From Lactococcus formosensis (GTDB lineage Bacteria > Bacillota > Bacilli > Lactobacillales > Streptococcaceae): 64,000 bases of DNA. Of this stretch, positions 35,120 through 42,977 are shown piece by piece. Location: contig NZ_BOVP01000003.1 in the NCBI RefSeq assembly GCF_018403745.1, positions 62,001-126,000 of the forward strand, written 5' to 3'. Position numbers and translations under genes: made by a program. The notes under the pieces were generated by a model. It was not told where the DNA came from and ran no database searches. It saw only the letters and a program-made list of their open reading frames with translations. How positions within the stretch are numbered: the first letter of the stretch is position 1; every line of letters begins with the position of its first letter.

Positions 35120-36678
35120 CACCAGATAAAAAACGGAAACTGCGGAATATCGCTATCCTATCTCTGCTCGGCTTAATCGGTGGCACCTTCGCCTTCACAG
35201 CCTTTAACCAACAAGCCATTAATGACCGTTTACGTGATAATGAAGTTGAAGTTGGTGGTCGTGTCCACGATTACTACAATCGTGATACAGAAAACAAGGA
35301 TATTTTTGTCGAAAACTATGGTCAAACACCCATTATGGCACGTATTCGTCTGTCCGAGTTTATGGAAATCCAAGAGCGTGGTCAAGATAATTTTACACCT
35401 GTCGTAGAGGGGACGAGCCGTGAAAATACACAGGGGTGGAGTACTTATATTCCTTCTGGAACTAATCTTAATACACGTACAGGCGAAGGAGCGGATCGCC
35501 TGAATCAGTATTCGAACTTAACTTTTGGTTGGACACGTAATGGACAGACTGCACCTTGGTATCTTCCAACCTTTAATCATGATGAAGAAGATCTCCGCAC
35601 AGCTGCGGCAGGCGACGCTCTTGACTACCTTGAAGACGGAGCCACACATCCAGGAGACGGTACAGATGGTTACTGGTCTGAAGGTGAAAGTCACGACAAT
35701 AGCGCGGGGACTTGGCCGGGTTCTATGGTCATACGCGAAACTGCGCAAAACCTCCCGCAAGACCACGAGCCAATCACACTCCAAGCATGGGCTGCACTTG
35801 AAGAAGAGGAAAAAAATGGTAATTTTTGGGTCATTGATCAAAATACAGGCTGGGCTTACTGGGCTAATGCCCTTAATGCGGGTCAGACAACCTCTTACTT
35901 GCTGGATGCAGCTGAAATGACTCCTATAGCGGATGCCATCAATGGGACATACTATTATGGTATCCATGTGGATAGCCAGCTTATAAGTCTAGATCAAGAG
36001 TTTGAGGATGAAAATAGTGCCTCAGGGGACTTGTCTGACCTCCTCACAAGCATCAGAACTGATGCGGATGGTAATCCTTTTCCAGATACAGATGCACCTG
36101 TAAGTGCCTTTAATTTTAGTCGTATGGAGTCTGGTCGTATCTTTACTATGGCAGGAGAACAATACCGCTATCTTGAGGATATGGGTGAGGGGAATCATAT
36201 GATTATACAAAATAAAGGAATATCTATGAATGAACAGATAGAGAATTGGTATGCATCCCTTGAGCAAGAAGTTCATGACATAGTACAGCCAATAACTACA
36301 GAAGTTGGTGATTTTCCAAGTAATACGATAACTTGGCAAGACGGCATTTCTGGTTGGATACCTGCTAATTTCGCTCAGAATTCAGCTCTTTTATCAACCG
36401 TCAATGAAGAGAGTGGTTCTAAACGGGCGTTTGAATTGTCATTAGCTGATGTAGCACGTTTGTCAGAAAATGGCGTATTTTCTACACCAAAAGACCGTAC
36501 TATAGATGGTTCTAAACCATTATGGAGATTATCCACTTTTGCTGGAACTGCTGGCCCCGTACTTCGGATGACTTGGGCTGTGTCAAATAGTGACGGATTA
36601 TTGGCTGCAATTCCAAGAAGTTCCCCAAGTTTAATAGAGTATTATATACGGCCCGCCCTCATCATCAATCCTAACTAA
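35116..36678 (+). CDS. Exported protein with SipW-type signal peptide and C-terminal DUF6273-like region
   Basis: 520 residues. The N-terminus is basic (MTPDKKRKLRN), then a hydrophobic stretch ending LLGLIGGTFAFTAFNQQAIND, resembling signal peptides processed by SipW-type signal peptidases (TasA/CalY family and BsaA-like biofilm matrix proteins); IMARIRLSEFMEI in the early mature part resembles such proteins. The C-terminal about 70 residues (WRLSTFAGTAGPVLRM ... IEYYIRPALIINP) resemble DUF6273-type WLRSPG/RPAL domains. No LPXTG motif and no second membrane helix. GAGG lies 7 bases before ATG. No sipW or tasA gene is in the window. Expression is probably governed by the upstream repeat and attenuator. 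A biofilm or surface role is inference. Confidence 0.75.
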   Translation: MTPDKKRKLRNIAILSLLGLIGGTFAFTAFNQQAINDRLRDNEVEVGGRVHDYYNRDTENKDIFVENYGQTPIMARIRLSEFMEIQERGQDNFTPVVEGTSRENTQGWSTYIPSGTNLNTRTGEGADRLNQYSNLTFGWTRNGQTAPWYLPTFNHDEEDLRTAAAGDALDYLEDGATHPGDGTDGYWSEGESHDNSAGTWPGSMVIRETAQNLPQDHEPITLQAWAALEEEEKNGNFWVIDQNTGWAYWANALNAGQTTSYLLDAAEMTPIADAINGTYYYGIHVDSQLISLDQEFEDENSASGDLSDLLTSIRTDADGNPFPDTDAPVSAFNFSRMESGRIFTMAGEQYRYLEDMGEGNHMIIQNKGISMNEQIENWYASLEQEVHDIVQPITTEVGDFPSNTITWQDGISGWIPANFAQNSALLSTVNEESGSKRAFELSLADVARLSENGVFSTPKDRTIDGSKPLWRLSTFAGTAGPVLRMTWAVSNSDGLLAAIPRSSPSLIEYYIRPALIINPN

Positions 36679-36717
36679 AATTAACAAGTGAAACCTCCCT
36701 AAGTACCCATAAATTTC

Positions 36718-36726
36718 TGCTATAAT
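36718..36726 (+). promoter_or_regulatory. Extended -10 promoter
   Basis: TGCTATAAT (36718-36726), followed by ribosome site CAGGAGG at 36741-36747. Confidence 0.65.
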
Positions 36727-36752
36727 AAAGTAAAAAGAAGCAGGAGGTCTTT

Positions 36753-37238
36753 ATGGCATATAAGGTTAATTTTAAAGAAGGACAGGTGGAGACGAAAGGA
36801 CTGGAAAGCTCACCAGTAGCGGAAAGCCTCGCAGGTTTGCGTGCCAATGAAGCCCGTTATTTCTGGAACAAATATAAATTCGAATACATCACTTTTCCTG
36901 CTGTGGAAAAGGAAAAAGAAGTCGCTTGGCTGAAAAAATTGCTGAAAGAGGAGCGTGATCTTGAGTTTGCATCTCCCATTTTGGAAGTAGCGATTTATGA
37001 AGATGAAGACATCTACTGGCCAGAGTTTTACTTTGAAGATGGCATGGTCATTAATGTCCTCTATGAGAAAACGGCTGAGGAAGGGAAGAAGCCTAAACGT
37101 GCGGTTGGCTTCAAACTTTCAGTCGGTATGGAAATACCACAAGAGCTGGATGGGAAATTCAAGTTTGCGCGTCAGCGTTCAAAACTTGCGGGTGAGATAC
37201 GTGGGTCGTACTTTGTCTTGAAGCAAGACTGGGTTTAG
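36753..37238 (+). CDS. Conserved hypothetical cytosolic protein
   Basis: 161 residues, not recognised. No signal peptide or membrane segment. It is rich in Lys and Glu with several aromatic residues (IYWPEFYFEDG). The start is secure: AGGAGG is 5-6 bases upstream of the ATG and an extended -10 lies 26 bases upstream. A terminator follows, so it is monocistronic. Function unknown. Confidence 0.8.
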   Translation: MAYKVNFKEGQVETKGLESSPVAESLAGLRANEARYFWNKYKFEYITFPAVEKEKEVAWLKKLLKEERDLEFASPILEVAIYEDEDIYWPEFYFEDGMVINVLYEKTAEEGKKPKRAVGFKLSVGMEIPQELDGKFKFARQRSKLAGEIRGSYFVLKQDWV

Positions 37239-37291
37239 CAGGAATTTCAGAATGCTGTTCTCTTTCTAACTGAAAATTGCGGCGCAAAAAT

Positions 37292-37322
37292 ACCGAGAAG
37301 CATATAATCTTTTCGGTTTTTA
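37292..37322 (+). terminator. Intrinsic terminator
   Basis: ACCGAGAAG and CTTTTCGGT pair (one G-U) around an 8-base loop, followed by T residues. Confidence 0.8.
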
Positions 37323-37434
37323 TTATCTAAAATTACATGCAGTGCTTAAAAGCTACTTTTCATATTCATTTTATTAAAACCGAGTCATCAGAACATGATA
37401 TAATCAAGATAATGAAAAGATTAAGGATGATAAA

Positions 37435-37788
37435 GTGAAAAAAATTATTTTGCTATATTCTGCTGTTTTCCTAATCATTGGTGGTAGTGCTTATTCATGG
37501 TACAAGTCCCAATATAAGGGAGATAATTATTATGTAAGGATTTATGATGCGTATAAACCTAGTGAAAAAGAAGTTTATAAAAAAGGTAAAAAAGTAATCC
37601 AGTATACTTACACAGTACAAGGGTTTGATGAAAAGGGAGACAGTCAAATATTAAAGTTCAGTACTTTTTATAAAATAAAACCATATTCTTATTTAGAAAT
37701 TTTTTACAACGAAGAAAATGGAAGTGTCGATTGGGTAGGACGTGATAGAAGTGAAATCCCCAAGAATGCTTTGGAACAATTACAATAA
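37435..37788 (+). CDS. YxeA-family (DUF1093) small exported protein
   Basis: 117 residues from a GTG start at 37435, behind TAAGGA; an extended -10 (TGATATAAT, 37396-37404) lies just upstream. One N-terminal hydrophobic segment (about 3-20) acts as signal peptide or anchor. The remainder (DNYYVRIYDAY, YTYTVQGFDEKG, FSTFYKIKPYSYLEIFYN) matches the beta-rich YxeA pattern, an OB-fold-like extracytoplasmic domain of unknown function. Monocistronic. No partner genes are recognisable. Confidence 0.75.
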   Translation: MKKIILLYSAVFLIIGGSAYSWYKSQYKGDNYYVRIYDAYKPSEKEVYKKGKKVIQYTYTVQGFDEKGDSQILKFSTFYKIKPYSYLEIFYNEENGSVDWVGRDRSEIPKNALEQLQ

Positions 37789-37987
37789 AAACATTTCCCT
37801 TGCTGAGTAGCTCTTTTAAAAAATAGAGTGTGATGATGTGATGCTTAATATTTCTGATTTTATATGTCAGAACAATCATAAAATGTCTGTTTTATTTCAG
37901 GGGCAACAGGAGATGTTTCGGGGAGAAAGTGTCTACTTTCCGTCCCCGCCTTGGCAGTTTTTCTGTAATACCATTTTTCCAGCGTAC

Positions 37988-38016
37988 AAACTTTAGATTA
38001 GTTTCTAAAGTTTTTT
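37988..38016 (+). terminator. Hairpin AAACTTTAGA/TCTAAAGTTT
   Basis: A perfect 10-bp stem with a 6-base loop and a T run on the plus strand. It overlaps the end of the MerR remnant and may have served it on the other strand. Confidence 0.7.
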
Positions 38017-38135
38017 ATTTTTTCTTCGAGTTGTTTCTTATGTTCTTTCATAAAAACGAGGTGTTCGTTTAATGTCTCATCACCTTGAACACACCACTGG
38101 ATAAATTTTGCGATATCTTTGATTGTGATGAAAAA
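37998..38135 (-). pseudogene. Remnant of a MerR-family regulator (C-terminal part)
   Basis: On the minus strand a 45-codon frame ending at 37998 reads ITIKDIAKFIQWCVQGDET, then ...EHLVFMKEHKKQLEEKI, the dimerisation-helix pattern of MerR regulators. The N-terminal helix-turn-helix is missing and the frame is cut upstream by the SulP terminator hairpin. No start codon or ribosome site is present. Confidence 0.6.
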
Positions 38136-38164
38136 GTCTCTCGAAATCCTATTCGAGAGACTTT
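38131..38164 (-). terminator. Intrinsic terminator of the SulP gene
   Basis: AAAGTCTCTCGAA and TTCGAGAGACTTT form a perfect 13-bp stem with a 6-base loop; the T run is on the minus strand, about 100 bases after the SulP stop. Confidence 0.88.
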
Positions 38165-38261
38165 AGACTATATGTGTTTGCACTATAACGACAGCTGTTC
38201 TGTATTAAAACAAACTGTCGCACTAAAATATCATTGTTTCTTCCAAGACTACTTTTAATAA

Positions 38262-39914
38262 TTAAGCAAAGCTTTCTGCACGTTCAAGTGATGCATCAAT
38301 ATTTTTACAAATGTTGTCTCGACCTATTTTTTCAATAAAACCAGCTTTTTCCATAACATGATAGGGTTGTTCATTGACATGAGAAAGGATCAATGTCATT
38401 TTCTTCTTTTTGCAAATTTCAAAAGTTTCTTCAAGAGCTTCAAGTCCTGAAATATCCATCGCAGGTACATTACGCATCCGTAGGATCAAGACCCTTTTTC
38501 CTTCCTCATGTGTAAAATTAAGAAATTCAGTTGTAGCACCAAAAAATAAAGAACCAAATATTTCATAGACAACGGTATGTTTGGGAACCTGTTTTAAATC
38601 AATATCTTCAGAAATTTCTTCGTTGTCTAGGTTGTCTTTATCTACCCATTGACGAACTGTAGCAACATCTGACATACGTTTCAAAAACAAGAAGGCTGCT
38701 AAAATCATTCCGAATTCAATGGCAACAACCAGATCAAAAAATACTGTTAAGAAAAGTGTAATTAATAAAACTGCAATGTCACTCTTTGGTGCTTTACGCA
38801 GCATGTAAATAAAGGTGCGCCAACCACTCATATTATAAGCAACTATAACCAAAATTGAGGCTAAACAACTCATAGGGATAAGTGAAGCATAAGGCATTAA
38901 GAATAAGAGAATTAAAAGTAAAGTTAATGCATGGACTATGCCAGCTATTGGTGTACGTCCTCCATTTTTTACATTAGCTGCTGTACGTGCAATAGCACCT
39001 GTAGCAGGAATACCGCCAAACAGCGCAGACATCATATTTCCCACTCCTTGCCCCACCAATTCAGCATTCGAGCGATGACGACTCCCAATCATACCATCTG
39101 AAACCACGCATGAAAGAAGTGATTCAATAGAGGCTAAAATCGCAATAGTAAAAGCAGGGGAAATCATTTGGCGAATTAAAGAAAAGGATAGGTTTGGCAT
39201 TGTGAGTGTGGGTAATCCTGCCTTGATGGTATACAAATCACCAATCGTAGCCACTGATAAATGGCCGAAACTGACAATAGCTGTTGTCACTATAATAGCA
39301 ACAAGTGAACCGGGTATTTTTTGAGACACATGTGGCCAAAAAATCTGAATAAGTAAAGCAAGCATCCCAATCATTAAAGTTGGCCACTGAATTGTATGGA
39401 AGTGCTGGACATAGCTTACCCATTTTTCAACAAATTCAGCTGGAACTGCTCCCATATCAAGTCCGAACAAATCTTTTAGCTGTCCTGAAAAAATTCCTAT
39501 TGCAATACCCAGTGTAAATCCTACGGTAATTGTTTTAGGAATAAATTTAATCAAGTTTCCGAAGCGGAGAACCCCCATCAGAATCATCATAATACCTGCT
39601 AGAAAGGTTGCAATTGTTAACCCACTCATTCCATATTGAGCAATAATACCATAAATAATAACAACAAATGCAGCAGTCGGCCCTCCGATTTGAACGCGAC
39701 TTCCTCCTAAAAATGAAATAAAAAAACCTGCAACAACAGCTGTATAAAGTCCCTGCTCTGGTTTCACTCCTGATGCAATTGCTAAAGCGATGGATAGCGG
39801 TAAAGCAATGATTGCGACGATAATACCAGCAATAAGATCTTTGGCAAATTGCTCTCTTGAATAATCTTTAAGAACACTAAACAGTTTTGGTTTAATATAT
39901 TTAAAAGTGTTCAT
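38262..39914 (-). CDS. SulP-family anion transporter with STAS domain
   Basis: 550-residue membrane protein of the SulP/SLC26 family, which moves sulfate, bicarbonate or other anions. The N-terminal about 400 residues hold 10-14 hydrophobic segments with GIIVAIIALPLSIALAIASG, GSRVQIGGPTAAFVV and GCVVSDGMIG-type motifs. A cytosolic STAS domain follows (about 430-545; MRNVPAMDISGLEALEE near 485). The start ATG at 39914 has GGAGGA just upstream. Isolated on the minus strand between plus-strand accessory genes; no sulfur-assimilation genes are nearby, so the substrate is unknown. A perfect terminator lies downstream. Confidence 0.92.
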   Translation of the reverse strand: MNTFKYIKPKLFSVLKDYSREQFAKDLIAGIIVAIIALPLSIALAIASGVKPEQGLYTAVVAGFFISFLGGSRVQIGGPTAAFVVIIYGIIAQYGMSGLTIATFLAGIMMILMGVLRFGNLIKFIPKTITVGFTLGIAIGIFSGQLKDLFGLDMGAVPAEFVEKWVSYVQHFHTIQWPTLMIGMLALLIQIFWPHVSQKIPGSLVAIIVTTAIVSFGHLSVATIGDLYTIKAGLPTLTMPNLSFSLIRQMISPAFTIAILASIESLLSCVVSDGMIGSRHRSNAELVGQGVGNMMSALFGGIPATGAIARTAANVKNGGRTPIAGIVHALTLLLILLFLMPYASLIPMSCLASILVIVAYNMSGWRTFIYMLRKAPKSDIAVLLITLFLTVFFDLVVAIEFGMILAAFLFLKRMSDVATVRQWVDKDNLDNEEISEDIDLKQVPKHTVVYEIFGSLFFGATTEFLNFTHEEGKRVLILRMRNVPAMDISGLEALEETFEICKKKKMTLILSHVNEQPYHVMEKAGFIEKIGRDNICKNIDASLERAESFA

Positions 39915-40161
39915 TCTTTCCTCCTATTTCTATATACTTATGAAAAGTCAACTCTAACATTTTATCATACTCAAAATTAAAATATAGAGAATATTTAAAT
40001 ATTAGGATTCCAACAATGTTTTGGACTCAAAGTATGACCTCTGCTTGACTAAGATGTTGAGGATTGTTGAAATTATATAATATAACTATTTTGTAGTTTT
40101 GATTAACTTGATGCACTCAAGCTTAAATATATGATAGGTGAATAAAAATTTTAAAACAAAG

Positions 40162-40197
40162 CTCTGTTAAGGAAAAAATATCTTAACAGAGTTTTAT
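40162..40197 (+). terminator. Orphan intrinsic terminator
   Basis: CTCTGTTAAG and CTTAACAGAG form a perfect 10-bp stem, followed by a T-rich tract. No plus-strand protein gene precedes it; a TATAAT at 40076-40081 would give a transcript of about 110 bases. Confidence 0.8.
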
Positions 40198-40240
40198 TTT
40201 GTATCTTTATCCTAGAAAAAAATACTAAAAAGAAGAGATT

Positions 40241-40459
40241 TTGAAGTTAAACTTCTTATTTTATTGGATACAGAATTTCCTTTCTTTACGCTTTAACTAT
40301 GGATGGGGCAGCCTGAAACAAAAAGTTCTTTCTGATTTATTGTTATCTACAGGCACAACTGATTTAAGATTTTTAAATGTACCCAAAGTTTTTGTAAATG
40401 CAGAAGTGACTAAACAGGCAGCAAGGATGTTCTTGAAACATGCGAGGTGTTGGGAGTGA
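40241..40459 (+). CDS. Doubtful small ORF
   Basis: 72 codons from a TTG start with only a weak purine stretch upstream. The N-terminus is hydrophobic and aromatic (LFYWIQNFLSL), the rest basic (VFVNAEVTKQAARMFLKHAR). I recognise no family. It could be a gene fragment; there is no clear promoter. Confidence 0.2.
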   Translation: MKLNFLFYWIQNFLSLRFNYGWGSLKQKVLSDLLLSTGTTDLRFLNVPKVFVNAEVTKQAARMFLKHARCWE

Positions 40460-40901
40460 AAAGAATAGCGCCTGTGTTTTCTTTTTAGTTTTATTTATTG
40501 ATAACAAGGAGTAATAGTCTTTAGAAAAATATGTGTGTTTTAGCATAAATCATGTATAAATTTTGTCCATTATTTAGGACATGTTCTCATTTTGACTTAA
40601 AAATAAAAGCGTTAAAATAGCTATTTCATATATTAGAAGAGAGCTGTTTTATATAATGCTAGTGATTGAATAAACAATTTTATCTACGTATTCTTTGGTT
40701 TCACTTGGAATATATAACATCATTAAATTAAAATAAGATTAGAAAAATCTGTTGCAATGAGATAAGTTCACATGTTTTTATTTAATGATATAAGAGTAAA
40801 ATTATAACGATTAGAGATTTAGACTTTTTGAATAATATGGTAAATAAGTGATGAAAGCGGCCGCTTACTAAAAATATAAATCTATAAAGAAAGGAGAACT
40901 T

Positions 40902-42113
40902 ATGAAAAAATATATAAAAAATATTCAAATAAGTTTATGTTCATCTTGTATATTATTCCTTGTGGGAGGGCAAATTCCCATCATACCAAACCAATATGTC
41001 TTTGCTAACGAGAGTACCATTTCTAGTTATTCTACAGGAATAACAGGGGAGTCAGATGGGGTTATTAAATATGGTCAGCCCCAAAAAACAATACCTGGGA
41101 ATGGTCAGCCATATTTAATTAGTCAAGGCCTAACAGTGTATGGTAATAAAGGATCCTCAGAATGGATATTTATTGCAGATGAAACTGTTACTATAAGCAC
41201 TCTTCATGTCTTCGTTTGTGGTGTAGGGAATACCTATATTGGGTATACATTATCAATTTCAGGACCAGGAAAATATGTACTCGATGCAAGTATTTATGGT
41301 GCATTTAATCAAGGATTAGCATTAGAGATTAATAATCAACCTAAGCCTCAAGAGATGACAGGGCATGTAAATATCCATTACGTTGATGAGAGCGGGGAGC
41401 CTCTCAGCCCCCATGTCTCTCTCCCTAGCCGAACATGGTTGGAATCAGAAGCAACGCCGGAGTATCAAACTTTAGCAACCCCTCTCTACTTGACAAGTAT
41501 TGAAAAAGATGGAGAAATTTATGTGCTTGATGAAAGTAAAATTCCTACCAATGCGGATGGCTCATATATAGCAGGGCAAACAGTGGATGTAACCTATGTT
41601 TATAAACTTCAAGCTAAGCCACAAGAGATGACAGGGCATGTAAATATCCATTACGTTGATGAGAGCGGGGAGCCTCTAAGACCTCAGGTCTCTCTTCTTA
41701 GTCGAACATGGTTGAAATCAGAAGCAACACCGGAGTATCAAACTTTAGCAACCCCTCTCTACTTGACAAGTATTGAAAAAGATGGAGAAATTTATGTGCT
41801 TGATGAAAGTAAAATTCCTACCAATGCGGATGGCTCATATATAGCAGGGCAAACAGTGGATGTAACCTATGTTTATAAACTTCAACAAACAAAGTTATCT
41901 TCTCCTACAATTAATGATAAACATAAATTAAAAGCGAGTGCTGACACATTATTCTTAGAAAAAAGTACATCATCTGTAAATTTAAATAAAAAAGATTTGA
42001 ATGATGCTGATTTACCTAAAACTTCTGAGGCAAACCAATGGAAGTTAAGTACTTTAGGTGGATTAACACTTATTAGTTTAGTTTGTCTATTCATGCTAAA
42101 GCAGAAAAGGTAG
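40902..42113 (+). CDS. Sortase-anchored surface protein with two MucBP-like repeats
   Basis: 403 residues. Signal peptide about 1-36 (ISLCSSCILFLVGG ... YVFANES). The N-terminal domain (about 37-145) is unknown and glycine/serine-rich. Two 91-residue repeats (about 148-329), almost identical at DNA level, carry the MucBP pattern GHVNIHYVDESGEPL and GQTVDVTYVYKL. A linker leads to the C-terminal sorting signal LPKTSE, a hydrophobic stretch (LSTLGGLTLISLVCLFML) and KQKR. The motif has Ser where LPXTG has Gly. MucBP proteins bind mucin glycans, which fits the mucin and glycosaminoglycan genes elsewhere in this window. The ATG follows AAAGGAGA. Confidence 0.85.
   Translation: MKKYIKNIQISLCSSCILFLVGGQIPIIPNQYVFANESTISSYSTGITGESDGVIKYGQPQKTIPGNGQPYLISQGLTVYGNKGSSEWIFIADETVTISTLHVFVCGVGNTYIGYTLSISGPGKYVLDASIYGAFNQGLALEINNQPKPQEMTGHVNIHYVDESGEPLSPHVSLPSRTWLESEATPEYQTLATPLYLTSIEKDGEIYVLDESKIPTNADGSYIAGQTVDVTYVYKLQAKPQEMTGHVNIHYVDESGEPLRPQVSLLSRTWLKSEATPEYQTLATPLYLTSIEKDGEIYVLDESKIPTNADGSYIAGQTVDVTYVYKLQQTKLSSPTINDKHKLKASADTLFLEKSTSSVNLNKKDLNDADLPKTSEANQWKLSTLGGLTLISLVCLFMLKQKR
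41343..41888 (+). repeat. Two tandem 273-bp repeats encoding MucBP units
   Basis: Copy 1 is 41343-41615, copy 2 is 41616-41888. They are identical over long stretches with a handful of substitutions, so the duplication is recent or maintained by recombination; repeat number could vary between strains. Confidence 0.93.
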
Positions 42114-42160
42114 CTCTCAATAAAATGAGTAGTTCAAATGGGCTGGAGTTCTAGAGGTTA

Positions 42161-42367
42161 ATGCTGATTACCAGGAAAGCTGGACTTTATGGACTACATA
42201 GAAAAATAACATTTGAAGAGAAATTAAAGTTAGTGTTAGTTACAAATTCAGCTTATTTTAGGCTTTCAAATGTATCTAAATTTATAAATATTGAAGTATA
42301 TGAACTAGAAAATAAAAATATTCTGAACATGTTCGAAGATATATTACTTCAGCATAAGAGCCTATAA
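42161..42367 (+). CDS. Small hypothetical ORF
   Basis: 68 codons, ATG preceded by AGAGG. Sequence KITFEEKLKLVLVTNSAYFRLSNVSKFINIE is not recognised; no signal or membrane segment. It lies 47 bases after the MucBP gene and before a terminator, so it could be the end of that transcript. May be a gene fragment. Confidence 0.3.
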   Translation: MLITRKAGLYGLHRKITFEEKLKLVLVTNSAYFRLSNVSKFINIEVYELENKNILNMFEDILLQHKSL

Positions 42368-42390
42368 AAAAAGTATAACTTATATAAATA

Positions 42391-42428
42391 AAAAGAAGAC
42401 GAATATCGATTAGATATTTGTCTTTTTT
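42391..42428 (+). terminator. Intrinsic terminator after the MucBP transcript
   Basis: AAGACGAATATC and GATATTTGTCTT (one G-U pair) around a 5-base loop, followed by T residues. Confidence 0.85.
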
Positions 42429-42505
42429 GCATGAAAATTTGTCTTTATAAAAGGGATACAACTAATTTAAAAAAGTACTCGTAAAGTACAAAGATAAAAA
42501 ATAAA

Positions 42506-42529
42506 GAAGGAGGCAAAATGCGTACCTGA
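42506..42529 (+). other. Perfect ribosome site followed by a three-codon ORF
   Basis: GAAGGAGG (42506-42513), then ATG at 42518 reads only three codons before TGA. The neighbouring frame stays open for about 14 codons (VPDIKDIDENFRK) before TAA. A remnant of a frameshifted gene or a leader peptide; a hairpin follows at 42564-42596. Confidence 0.35.
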
Positions 42530-42563
42530 TATAAAAGATATTGACGAAAATTTTAGGAAATAA

Positions 42564-42596
42564 AAAACATACATATAATAACTTGTGTATGTTTTT
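42564..42596 (+). terminator. Probable intrinsic terminator
   Basis: AAAACATACA and TGTATGTTTT pair perfectly around a 12-base loop and are followed by T then G residues. Confidence 0.6.
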
Positions 42597-42899
42597 GGGG
42601 TACTGTTGTGCCTGATAATGGAACTATTTTTTATCTGAGATATCAGAGGGGATTTCATAATATCTAGTGAAAACAAAGAAATAAGTTTTTTTCCATAAAT
42701 ATAATAGTAGTTTAGTCAAAAGTTATTGATACTCTACTTCAAAAAAATTTATTCATAAAGAGGATGTAAATTATATTTAAACTCAGTACATGGGAAGACA
42801 TTGTACTATCAGAAAAAGTTATATCTAGCAGATGATGTTTTATTCCATATTATTATGCTAAAATGACAGAAGAGCGATTATTGTAGGAGTAGCAAAGTG
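42597..42899. other. Intergenic region with an extended -10
   Basis: Nothing coding recognised. TGCTAAAAT (42856-42864) is an extended -10 for the small genes that follow. Confidence 0.4.
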
Positions 42900-42977
42900 A
42901 TGTGCGAATTTTGTCCTGCAAATTTTCAACAATGTTGTGTTGTATATAGAGGGGAAGGTGTAGTATTTTTAAATTAA
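42900..42977 (+). CDS. 25-residue cysteine-rich peptide ORF
   Basis: ATG 42900 (or GTG 42897) follows AGGAG at 42885-42889. The peptide begins MCEFCPANFQQCC, giving four Cys in 13 residues, and ends GVVFLN. Its end overlaps the start region of the next frame. The last sense codons TTA AAT form the slippery heptamer T TTA AAT immediately before TAA. It is either a small peptide, the first part of a frameshifted 76-residue membrane protein, or a frame broken by loss of one T in the T5 run. Confidence 0.45.
   Translation: MCEFCPANFQQCCVVYRGEGVVFLN

Larger units (their letters stand above)
37789..38261. other. Gene-poor region with decay remnants
   Basis: No intact gene. It holds a long GC-rich hairpin (37919-37948: CGGGGAGAAAGT, 4-base loop, ACTTTC-CG-TCCCCG), a terminator (37988-38016), a MerR C-terminal remnant on the minus strand (37998-38135) and the SulP terminator (38131-38164). 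The GC-rich hairpin is out of keeping with the AT-rich surroundings. Confidence 0.6.
39915..40901. other. AT-rich intergenic region before the MucBP protein
   Basis: Holds the SulP promoter side, a strong orphan terminator (40162-40197) with a TATAAT (40076-40081) upstream that could bound a small RNA, one dubious small ORF (40241-40459), and a 12-bp palindrome AAGCGGCCGCTT (40855-40866) just before the ribosome site of the next gene. The rest shows nothing recognisable. Confidence 0.5.

Noticed and set aside
40857..40864. GCGGCCGC as a sign of engineered DNA
   Set aside because: A single NotI-type site within a natural palindrome; no vector, marker or linker sequence nearby.
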